Shown piece after piece: positions 6,011 through 12,709 of a stretch of DNA of 13,634 bases. Both the position numbers and the translations under genes were made by a program. The stretch covers positions 1 through 13,634 of the forward strand of contig JAZUCU010000041.1 in assembly GCA_045639325.1 (NCBI GenBank). Direction: 5' to 3'. The stretch's first letter is position 1. Every line of letters begins with the position of its first letter. The notes beneath the pieces were generated by a model that worked only from the letters and a program-made list of their open reading frames with translations, did no database searches and was not told the origin of the DNA. This DNA comes from RGIG8244 sp045639325 (lineage in GTDB: Bacteria; Verrucomicrobiota; Lentisphaeria; Victivallales; UBA1829).

Positions 6011-6050
6011 CTCCGTACCCCTCCGTACAGCTCCGTAAAACTCCGTACTT
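6011..6050. repeat. Tandem array: four CTCCGTA units, 10-base period, inverted to the 5896 array
   Basis: CTCCGTA begins at 6011, 6021, 6031 and 6041, each followed by three variable bases (CCC, CAG, AAA, CTT). All four 7-mers are identical and are the reverse complement of TACGGAG. Pairing in register with the array at 5896-5932 would give four 7-bp (or 6-bp) helices separated by symmetric 3x3 internal loops, enclosing 5933-6010. Confidence 0.9.
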
Positions 6051-6129
6051 CTTCTGAAGGTCTCTGTCCTGCCCTTGTTCCGGAAAATCATTTTCTGTTG
6101 ATCGGCGTGAAAAAATAAAAAATCCATAA

Positions 6130-6175
6130 GTCCTGCATGGAACAATGATTTCTGTGCAGGACGTCCCCTTTTTCT
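6130..6175. terminator. Orphan terminator-like hairpin
   Basis: GTCCTGCA (6130-6137) and TGCAGGAC (6155-6162) form a perfect 8-bp stem with a 17-base loop. On the + strand it is followed by GTCCCC and then TTTTTCTT (6169-6176); on the - strand by a T-rich stretch. No coding gene precedes it closely on either strand, so either a non-coding RNA ends here or it blocks read-through into the downstream operon. Confidence 0.45.
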
Positions 6176-6251
6176 TCCTGTCATATCCAGTATCTTCCCC
6201 CTTACTTCCTGCTCTGATATGTAAAAATCCATTAAAAAATCAAAAAAATAT

Positions 6252-6280
6252 TTGGAGTTTTGCAGTTGCGGATGTATATT
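6252..6280 (+). promoter_or_regulatory. Promoter of the phosphatase - rpiB-glyA - serS operon
   Basis: TTGGAG (6252-6257), a 17-base spacer and TATATT (6275-6280) precede the phosphatase start codon. Transcription would begin near 6287, giving a leader of about 20 bases that contains AGGAG at 6292-6296. Confidence 0.5.
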
Positions 6281-6307
6281 ATAAGATTACCAGGAGTTTT
6301 ATCGGAT

Positions 6308-6781
6308 ATGAAAATCTTGTTTGTCTGTACCGGAAATACATGCCGCAGTGCGATGTGTGAGGCTTATTTCAACAGCCTCTGCACAACTCATAACTGCGAC
6401 AATTTGTGCGCGTCTTCCGCAGGGACTGACGCCTGGGAGGGCGAACGTGCATCCATGTATACCATTACCGCGCTTGCCGGATATGATACAAAGATCGCAA
6501 CCCATCGCGCCCGTTGTCTGTCGAAAGAAATGCTGGCGGAGGCTGATCTTGTGATTGCACTGACGGAATCCCATCGTCAGCGTATCCTGCGTCTGGATCC
6601 GCGGCTTTCCATGCGTACCAAACTTCTGGGAGAATACGGGGAAAACGGTGGAGACATCCGGGATCCCTTCGGCGGCGGGGCTGATATTTATTCATTATGT
6701 TTTGAAACGATGAAGGCGCCCCTGGACCGTTTGTTCGAACAATTAAGCAAAATTGCAAATATAACAACCCAAAATTCATAA
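6308..6781 (+). CDS. Low-molecular-weight protein phosphatase, YwlE-type (possible arginine phosphatase)
   Basis: The 157-residue cytoplasmic protein has the LMW phosphatase P-loop at its N-terminus, VCTGNTCRSAM, with nucleophile Cys7 and Arg13, and the general-acid Asp119 in RDPFGG. SAGTDAWEG (37-45) matches the next conserved block. Thr11 in the P-loop (CTGNTCRS rather than CTGNICRS) is the residue that marks YwlE-type protein-arginine phosphatases against tyrosine phosphatases; no McsB-type arginine kinase is visible here, so specificity remains open. The start is ATG 6308, which begins MKILFVCTGNTCRS as in the family; AGGAG is 11 bases upstream. An in-frame TTG at 6260 lies before the promoter's predicted start site and is rejected. 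The stop TAA overlaps the AGGAG of the next gene. Confidence 0.9.
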   Translation: MKILFVCTGNTCRSAMCEAYFNSLCTTHNCDNLCASSAGTDAWEGERASMYTITALAGYDTKIATHRARCLSKEMLAEADLVIALTESHRQRILRLDPRLSMRTKLLGEYGENGGDIRDPFGGGADIYSLCFETMKAPLDRLFEQLSKIANITTQNS

Positions 6782-6793
6782 GGAGAAAAGCTA

Positions 6794-8515
6794 ATGCAGA
6801 AGATTACAGACTGGCATGGCAAAAGCGGTTTGACCGCAGGTATCGCATCCGATCACGGTGGATTTGAATTCAAAAAGAAACTTATCACAGTCCTCGAATC
6901 TCTGGGATTCGGCTGCAAGGATTTCGGTCCTTTCGTCATGGATCCGCAGGATGATTACTCTGATTTCGGCAGTGATCTGGGCGTTGCTCTCACTCGCGGT
7001 CAGATCGATGTGGGTATTCTCCTTTGCCGTTCCGGCGTCGGTATGGGCATCAACGCCAACCGTTTCCAGGGTATCCGCGCTGCTGTTGCCTACAACGAAC
7101 GCGTTGTGAAATCCAGCCGCGAACACAATTGCTCCAACGTCCTGGTTCTTCCTGCTGACCACATCACAGAAGAAGAAGCTGTTGCATTCCTGAAAACATG
7201 GATCGCTACTCCCTTCTCCGGCGATGTCCGTCACCTCCGCCGCCTGGAAAAAGTGGAAAAGAAATCCTATGATGATATCGCTGCGATCCGCAGTGCTGAT
7301 CCCGAAATTGCAAAATGGATCGATACAGAAGCTGCACGTCAGAACGACGGTATCGAGCTGATTGCTTCTGAAAACTTCACAAGCACAGCCATCCGCGCCG
7401 CTCAGGGCAGCGTCCTCACCAACAAATACGCAGAAGGTTATCCGGGACGTCGTTACTACGGCGGTTGCGAATTCGTTGACGAAGTGGAAAAACTGGCGAT
7501 TCAGCGCGCTTGCGAACTCTTCGGCGCAGAAGCTGCAAACGTTCAGCCCCACGCCGGTTCTCAGGCTAACATGGCTGTCTACTTCGCATTGCTGAACCCC
7601 GGCGATACTGTTCTTGCTATGAGTTTGGATCACGGCGGACACCTGACACACGGTCACCCGATGAACTTCTCCGGCAAACTCTTCAATATTGTTCCCTACG
7701 GTGTTTCCCAGGAAACAGAAGCCATTGACTATGATGAAGTGGAACGCCTCGCAATGGAATGCAAACCGCGCATGATTCTTGCCGGAGCTTCCGCATATCC
7801 CCGCGTGATCGACTTTGCACGCCTCCGTCAGATTGCAGACAAAGCAAACGCTTATCTGTTCGTTGACATGGCACACATTGCCGGTCTCGTTGCAGCCGGT
7901 GTCCATCCCTCTCCCGTTCCCTATTGCGATGTTGTCACAACCACAACGCACAAAACTCTGCGTGGTCCCCGTTCCGGCTTGATCCTCTGCAAAGAAAAAT
8001 ACATCAAAGCCATCAACTCCAAAGTCTTCCCCGGTCTCCAGGGCGGACCTCTGATGCACGTTATCGCTGCAAAAGCCATCTGCTTCAAAGAAGCCATGAG
8101 CGATGACTTCAAAGCTTATCAGAAACAGTTGGTCAAGAACGCATCTGTTCTGGCTGATGAACTGACACGCCTCGGCTACCGTATCGTTTCCGGCGGTACT
8201 GACAACCACCTGATGCTGGTTGACCTCCGCCCGAAAAACGCAACCGGTAAAGAAGTTCAGATCGCTTGCGATAAAGCTGGTATCACACTCAATAAGAACA
8301 TGATCCCCTTCGATCCGGAAAAACCGATGATCACAAGCGGTGTCCGTATCGGTACTCCTGCTGTTACAACACGCGGTATGAAAGAAGCGGAAATGCTCAA
8401 GATCGCTGACTTTATCGACCGCGCAGTGAAGAACAAAGACAACGATGAAGCTCTGGCAGCAATCAAGGAAGAAGTCCGTCAGTTTGCACAGGCTTTCCCC
8501 ATGCCCCAGTTCTGA
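6794..8515 (+). CDS. rpiB-glyA: Fusion of ribose-5-phosphate isomerase B (RpiB) and serine hydroxymethyltransferase (GlyA)
   Basis: One 573-residue frame joins two enzymes. Residues 12-150 are RpiB/LacAB-like: ASDHGG with Asp20-His21, LLCRSGVGMGINANR with Cys78, SREHNCSNVL with His111, and RHLRR near 146-150. RpiB interconverts ribose 5-phosphate and ribulose 5-phosphate. Its anion loop reads CRSGVG where E. coli has CGTGVG, so a conserved Gly is Arg79. Residues 157-573 are a full GlyA of 417 residues: IELIASENF, YAEGYPGRRYYGG, Asp358 in VDMAHIAGL, PLP Lys387 in TTTTHKTLRGPR, and SGVRIGTPAVTTRG. GlyA converts serine and tetrahydrofolate to glycine and 5,10-methylene-THF. No Met codon or ribosome-binding site lies at the junction, so a fused product is expected. 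AGGAG is 8 bases before the ATG. It lies between the phosphatase gene and serS. Confidence 0.95.
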   Translation: MQKITDWHGKSGLTAGIASDHGGFEFKKKLITVLESLGFGCKDFGPFVMDPQDDYSDFGSDLGVALTRGQIDVGILLCRSGVGMGINANRFQGIRAAVAYNERVVKSSREHNCSNVLVLPADHITEEEAVAFLKTWIATPFSGDVRHLRRLEKVEKKSYDDIAAIRSADPEIAKWIDTEAARQNDGIELIASENFTSTAIRAAQGSVLTNKYAEGYPGRRYYGGCEFVDEVEKLAIQRACELFGAEAANVQPHAGSQANMAVYFALLNPGDTVLAMSLDHGGHLTHGHPMNFSGKLFNIVPYGVSQETEAIDYDEVERLAMECKPRMILAGASAYPRVIDFARLRQIADKANAYLFVDMAHIAGLVAAGVHPSPVPYCDVVTTTTHKTLRGPRSGLILCKEKYIKAINSKVFPGLQGGPLMHVIAAKAICFKEAMSDDFKAYQKQLVKNASVLADELTRLGYRIVSGGTDNHLMLVDLRPKNATGKEVQIACDKAGITLNKNMIPFDPEKPMITSGVRIGTPAVTTRGMKEAEMLKIADFIDRAVKNKDNDEALAAIKEEVRQFAQAFPMPQF

Positions 8516-8532
8516 GAAAGGATGATTGAATC

Positions 8533-9816
8533 ATGATCGATATTAAATTGATCCGCGAAAATCCGGATCTCGTACGGGAAAATATCCGGAAGAAATTCCA
8601 GGATAACAAACTCCCGCTGGTGGACCAGGTCCTCGAACTCGACGTCAAAAACCGTCAGATCAAGACCGAAGTGCAGACTCTCCTGGCGAAACGTAATGCC
8701 GCCGGTAAACAGATCGGCGGTTTGATGAAACAAGGCAAAAAAGAAGAAGCCGAAGCCTTGAAAGCGGAAATGGCTGCCGATGGCGCAACCATTGAAAAAC
8801 TTTCTGCCGATGAAAAAGCAGTCGAAGAAGAATTGACCAAAATCATGATGGTCATTCCCAATATCATCGATGCTTCTGTGCCCATCGGCAAGAGCGATGA
8901 AGAAAACGTGGAAGTGCAGCGGTTCGGCGAACCCGTTGTGCCGGATTTCGAAATTCCTTATCATACTGAAATCATGGAATCTTTCAACGGAATCGACCTG
9001 GACAGCGCACGCCGTGTTGCAGGGAATGGTTTCTATTACCTCATGGGCGGTATCGCTCAGCTCCATTCCGCTATCCTCACATACGCTCGCGACTTCATGA
9101 TCGACCGTGGTTTCACATACTGCATTCCGCCCTTCATGATCCGTTCCAACGTCGTTTCCGGCGTGATGAGCTTTGCTGAAATGGAATCCATGATGTACAA
9201 GATCGAAGGCGAAGACCTCTTCCTCATTGGTACCAGTGAACACACCATGATCGGTAAATTCATCGACCAGATCATCCCGGAAGAACAGCTGCCCATCACT
9301 CTGACCAGCTATTCTCCCTGCTTCCGTAAGGAAAAAGGCGCACACGGTCTGGAAGAACGCGGCGTTTACCGTATCCACCAGTTCGAAAAACAGGAAATGA
9401 TCGTCATTTGTAAGCCGGAAGAAAGCATGGAATGGTTCGGCAAACTCTGGCAGAACACTGTTGACCTCTTCCGCTCCATGGATATTCCTGTTCGGACTCT
9501 GGAATGTTGCTCCGGTGACCTGGCTGACCTCAAAGTGAAATCCGTCGACGTGGAAGCATGGTCTCCCCGCCAGAAGAAATACTTTGAAGTCGGTTCCTGC
9601 TCCACCCTTGGTGATGCACAGGCACGCCGCCTGAAAATCCGTGTCAACGGCAAGGACAGCAAATATTTTGCACATACCTTGAACAATACTGTGGTTGCTC
9701 CTCCGCGTATGCTGATTGCATTCCTGGAAAACCACCTGCAGGCTGACGGCTCTGTCACGATCCCGGAAGTGCTGCGTCCTTATTGTCACTTTGACAAACT
9801 GGAACCGAAGAAATAA
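8533..9816 (+). CDS. serS: Seryl-tRNA synthetase, with archaeal-like catalytic motifs
   Basis: The 427-residue class II synthetase charges tRNA-Ser (and tRNA-Sec where present). The N-terminal antiparallel coiled-coil arm spans about 27-105, after MIDIKLIRENPDLVREN. In the catalytic core I see motif 1 around IPPFMIR (198-204), GTSEHT (233-238), motif 2 FRKEKGAHGLEERGVYRIHQFEKQE (split here by FRKEKGAHG at 264-272 and the rest to 288), and motif 3 with NNTVVAPPRMLIAFLEN (384-400), Arg392 and IPEVLRPY. Bacterial SerRS usually has TAE and HTLNGSGLAVGR; TSEH and HTLNNTVVAPPR recall archaeal enzymes. AAAGGA ends 10 bases before the ATG. A strong terminator follows the stop, so it is the last gene of the operon. 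Confidence 0.97.
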   Translation: MIDIKLIRENPDLVRENIRKKFQDNKLPLVDQVLELDVKNRQIKTEVQTLLAKRNAAGKQIGGLMKQGKKEEAEALKAEMAADGATIEKLSADEKAVEEELTKIMMVIPNIIDASVPIGKSDEENVEVQRFGEPVVPDFEIPYHTEIMESFNGIDLDSARRVAGNGFYYLMGGIAQLHSAILTYARDFMIDRGFTYCIPPFMIRSNVVSGVMSFAEMESMMYKIEGEDLFLIGTSEHTMIGKFIDQIIPEEQLPITLTSYSPCFRKEKGAHGLEERGVYRIHQFEKQEMIVICKPEESMEWFGKLWQNTVDLFRSMDIPVRTLECCSGDLADLKVKSVDVEAWSPRQKKYFEVGSCSTLGDAQARRLKIRVNGKDSKYFAHTLNNTVVAPPRMLIAFLENHLQADGSVTIPEVLRPYCHFDKLEPKK

Positions 9817-9844
9817 TACGTTTCTTCTATTTCCATTATAAGAT

Positions 9845-9893
9845 AAAACCGGCAGTTCTCTGTGCGAAACAGAAACTGCCGGTTTTCATTTTT
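9845..9893 (+). terminator. Strong Rho-independent terminator after serS
   Basis: AAAACCGGCAGTT (9845-9857) pairs perfectly with AACTGCCGGTTTT (9874-9886), a 13-bp stem. It is extended inwards by CTGT/ACAG and ends in a T-rich run, TTTTCATTTTT (9883-9893). The stem starts 28 bases after the serS stop codon and separates this operon from the next promoter. Confidence 0.93.
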
Positions 9894-9978
9894 CCCCGAT
9901 TTATGCGCACAATCCGGTGAAAAATCAAAAAAATACGATCTTCTGCGTCAAGTCCTTGCAAAAAAAGTCTTTTTCGGC

Positions 9979-10007
9979 TTGACAAGTCCGTTCTTTTGTG
10001 GTACATT
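9979..10007 (+). promoter_or_regulatory. Strong sigma70-type promoter of the glycosidase-like/NAT operon
   Basis: A perfect TTGACA (9979-9984), a 17-base spacer and TACATT (10002-10007) precede the 870-residue gene. The predicted leader is about 62 bases. GTCAAG (9949-9954) and CTTGAC (9978-9983) form a widely spaced inverted pair overlapping the -35 box, a weak operator candidate. Confidence 0.7.
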
Positions 10008-10075
10008 AGCCGGAAAGCATGAAATAAACGCAAAATGCAAACCATAAAAATTATATCAGAAGGAACAGAAAGATC

Positions 10076-12688
10076 ATGGGACTTCAGCCGCAAGATTTTG
10101 TAGAAGAACTTCATACCCCGTTGGAAATCTCCGTCGCCGGAAAGGAAACCGAAGCCGGAAAACTCGTTATTCAGGCGAACTTCCCGGACCCCGATGGCGT
10201 TCTTGATACCGCTTATGATTTCGCTCGCCGTTTGAAATGCGGCAATGCCGTTCTGATTACCGAACAATGTGAAACTTCCAAATTCGAAGAATATACCGTC
10301 CGCACATCTCCCGGTAAATGCATCATCGCTGCCGCTGATACCGAAGGGATTCGCCGCGGGATTTATCATTTTGCCGACATCCTGCGTCTTTACACAACGG
10401 ATGCGCTTCCTGTAAAAGAGGAAACCATTACACCATCGGTCCGGCTCCGCATCAACCGTTACCGTTTCGGCTCCGAAAAATACCCGCTGACCGGCTCTGA
10501 TGACTTGCTTGTGGATCGCGACTTGATGCCCGATGGCTATCTGGAACGGCTTGCCTATGAAGGCGTGAATATGGAAATCCTTGCTATGAATGGTTTGTAT
10601 TTTACCAAGATCGTTCCGGTCTTCTGTTCGGAAGATACCCCGGAACAGCGTGAATTGCAGCTGAAACGGCAGGAAAGATTGCGCTGGTATGTGGATAAGG
10701 CTGCCCGTTACGGAATCCGGGTGTTGCTCTATATGAATACTCCGCCGTGTCTGTGGGAAAATGATCCCGCATTGAAGAAACATCCTGATATGATGGGACC
10801 CAATATGTCCGGTCACTTCCGTATTTGCCCCGCATCCCCTAAAGGCAGACGTTTCCTGTACGAAGGAATGTATAATCTTTTTAAAGCGGTTCCGAAACTG
10901 GGCGGAACCATGCAGATCAACTACGGGGAAGGCGCAGAACCCTGTATCAATCACCTGAAATTTGGTCCCGATGCGTTGCCTTGTATGAAGGAAAAATGCG
11001 GCATGACTCCCGGCGGCGTAATGGCATTGATCGGTAATACGCTCTATGAAGGAATGCGCGATGCCGGAAGCAATGGCGAACTGATCCTGTGGAATTATGA
11101 CCCCCAGGTCAATGCCATTCCACGCTATCGCAAAGAATGGATGCCTGATCTCCTGCGTAAAGTTTATGATGGCGTTATCATTCAGGCAAATGCAGAATCC
11201 GGTTGCGGTACCGAACAGTTGGGTAAAGTTCGCTATTGCGGCGATTACTGGCTCGCAGAAAGCAATCTCGCCGACTGTTTCAAGGAGTTTGCTGCAGATG
11301 CGATGAAATACGATCGGGAAGCCGGAGCAAAAATTCAGGTCGGTACCTCTCACGAATTGGCATGTGTCCCATATCTGGAAGTCCCCGGTCTCGTTTACCG
11401 GAAATACGCCAATCTGCAGAAATACAATGTAACCAGTGTCTTCCAATGCTGGGGCGCAGGCGGTACACCCGGTTTTATGAATGCCGCCGCCCGTGAACTC
11501 TCTTTCCTCGATACGTCCAAAGTGTCAGAAGAGGAATTCTTGAAACGTATGGGAAAATATTATTGGGGCGAAAAATATGCGGATCGTGCCGCTGAAGTCT
11601 GGAAATTGTTCTCCGATGCTTTCAGTTGTTATCCCAGAGCCAATATGATTCAATACTTCGGGCCGGTAGCAGATGGCGTTACTTGGCCAATGTATGTACG
11701 CCCCCGCTTCGAACGTCTTTATCCTACATGGATCGTGAATCAGGAACTTTCCGGCAACAGTATTTGGGAATGTCTCGATTCCCACACATTGGATGAACTC
11801 GTATTCCTTTTGGGTGAAATGAGCCGTAAGTGGAACGAAGGTCTGGAAGAAATGCGTAAACTTGTCAAAGAAATCGGTACTTTGAATCAGGAACAGGATC
11901 GGTCCCGCATTCTCGGCGAAGCATTGGCGATTCATTTTACCACAGCATACCGTATTACACGTTTCCTGCAGCTGCGCCGCGATCTTTACAAGAATCCTTC
12001 CATGGAAATGTTCAAGGAAATGCGCAATCTTGCAGAAGCGGAACTCGTCGCACGTGCCAATATGATCAAATTGCAGAAAGAATGGCCGCTCCTCGGATAT
12101 AACCCCGAAGCGCGCGGATACAAGTATACCGGCGAAAAAATCGGTCGCGCAATCGAAAATATCCGCCGCGAATTGGCAGAAGAATTCCCAAAAGTCGAAG
12201 ACGCAATCAAAAACGGCACGCTCAAAGTGGAATATCCATGCAATATGACCTATAAAACCGGCAGCGGACCCTGCAAACTTTCCGATATGGAATGGGAAGC
12301 CGACTGGAAAGGCGATACTCTTTCCATTAAAGTCCGCTGCTATAATCGCCTGAAAATCCTCGATGAACTCTTTATCGGCATTGACGACTCCGGCGATTCA
12401 TACCCGTTCCTCGTTCATGTGGTCGGGGAAGGGAAGGTTTTCCGTGTTGATGGACGCGGCAAGGCATCGTGGCGTTTTGAACACCCCGGCAACGACTACA
12501 TCTTTTATCTGGATATTCCCCTCGAATGTCTCCCCGGTAAATCAAAAGAAAATTTGAGAATCAATATCAGCCGTCTTTTTGATACTGTCAGCAACCGCTG
12601 TACCTGGCCGGGCATTTTGCCAAAACCGGTGGCTGGACGCCTCAATTTGGTCTATTATCATCCCGCAGATATGGGATTTCTGAAATAA
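10076..12688 (+). CDS. Large glycoside-hydrolase-like protein, family and substrate unknown
   Basis: This 870-residue protein has no signal peptide or membrane segment and should be cytoplasmic. Residues about 15-115 resemble the small alpha/beta domain that precedes GH20/GH67-type barrels (CIIAAADTEGIRRGIYHFADILRL at 82-105, given in part). Residues about 120-480 look like a (beta/alpha)8 barrel: RYGIRVLLYMNTPP, TMQINYGEGAEP, ELILWNYDPQ, GVIIQANAESG, QVGTSHELACVPYLEVPG and VFQCWGAGG. Acidic residues that could be catalytic are Glu285, Glu288, Asp342, Glu374, Glu427 and Glu435; I cannot choose between them. Cys290, Cys303 and Cys308 form a cluster that might bind metal. A helical part follows, and residues about 735-870 form a beta-rich C-terminal domain with a CBM9-like look (WEADWKGDTLSIKVRCYN...YYHPADMGFLK). 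AGGA is 11 bases before the ATG. It is followed by the NAT gene. Confidence 0.7.
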   Translation: MGLQPQDFVEELHTPLEISVAGKETEAGKLVIQANFPDPDGVLDTAYDFARRLKCGNAVLITEQCETSKFEEYTVRTSPGKCIIAAADTEGIRRGIYHFADILRLYTTDALPVKEETITPSVRLRINRYRFGSEKYPLTGSDDLLVDRDLMPDGYLERLAYEGVNMEILAMNGLYFTKIVPVFCSEDTPEQRELQLKRQERLRWYVDKAARYGIRVLLYMNTPPCLWENDPALKKHPDMMGPNMSGHFRICPASPKGRRFLYEGMYNLFKAVPKLGGTMQINYGEGAEPCINHLKFGPDALPCMKEKCGMTPGGVMALIGNTLYEGMRDAGSNGELILWNYDPQVNAIPRYRKEWMPDLLRKVYDGVIIQANAESGCGTEQLGKVRYCGDYWLAESNLADCFKEFAADAMKYDREAGAKIQVGTSHELACVPYLEVPGLVYRKYANLQKYNVTSVFQCWGAGGTPGFMNAAARELSFLDTSKVSEEEFLKRMGKYYWGEKYADRAAEVWKLFSDAFSCYPRANMIQYFGPVADGVTWPMYVRPRFERLYPTWIVNQELSGNSIWECLDSHTLDELVFLLGEMSRKWNEGLEEMRKLVKEIGTLNQEQDRSRILGEALAIHFTTAYRITRFLQLRRDLYKNPSMEMFKEMRNLAEAELVARANMIKLQKEWPLLGYNPEARGYKYTGEKIGRAIENIRRELAEEFPKVEDAIKNGTLKVEYPCNMTYKTGSGPCKLSDMEWEADWKGDTLSIKVRCYNRLKILDELFIGIDDSGDSYPFLVHVVGEGKVFRVDGRGKASWRFEHPGNDYIFYLDIPLECLPGKSKENLRINISRLFDTVSNRCTWPGILPKPVAGRLNLVYYHPADMGFLK

Positions 12689-12709
12689 AATCAGCAATTT
12701 GGAGTAAAA

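Larger units (their letters stand above)
5627..6307. other. Gene-free, repeat-rich intergenic region
   Basis: These 681 bases separate two divergent operons. I find no reading frame with a ribosome-binding site or recognisable protein. The region holds divergent promoter-like elements at the left, a GC-rich stretch between direct repeats (5741-5837), a perfect palindrome (5861-5876), two tandem arrays in inverted orientation (5896-5935 and 6011-6050), a terminator-like hairpin (6130-6175) and the promoter of the phosphatase operon (6252-6280). The patchy composition, with GC-rich islands between T-rich DNA, suggests inserted repeat elements rather than a decayed gene. Confidence 0.7.

Noticed and set aside
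5896..6050. CRISPR array
   Set aside because: Repeat units are 7 bases with 3-base spacers, far too short, the two arrays are inverted to each other, and no cas gene is present.
5957..6232. 91-codon - strand frame over the second tandem array
   Set aside because: No ribosome-binding site or motif; it includes the hairpin at 6130-6162.
7240..7280. Separate internal start for GlyA
   Set aside because: No ATG and no Shine-Dalgarno near the domain junction; the only nearby alternative, a GTG within the Lys/Glu-rich linker, is unsupported.
6791..8209. 472-codon - strand frame antisense to the RpiB-GlyA gene
   Set aside because: Its composition is that of a codon-bias shadow and it has no recognisable domain; the sense protein carries full catalytic motifs.
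8522..8536. Mini-frame ATG ATT GAA TCA TGA overlapping the serS start, a possible leader peptide
   Set aside because: It begins at the last base of the AAAGGA site, too close for ribosome initiation, and contains one Ser codon only; no attenuator hairpin is visible.
8479..9789. 436-codon - strand frame antisense to serS
   Set aside because: Shadow of a highly biased gene, with no motif and no own terminator.
9836..11446. 536-codon - strand frame antisense to the glycosidase-like gene
   Set aside because: It would run through the serS terminator and the 9979 promoter, and its composition is that of a shadow frame.
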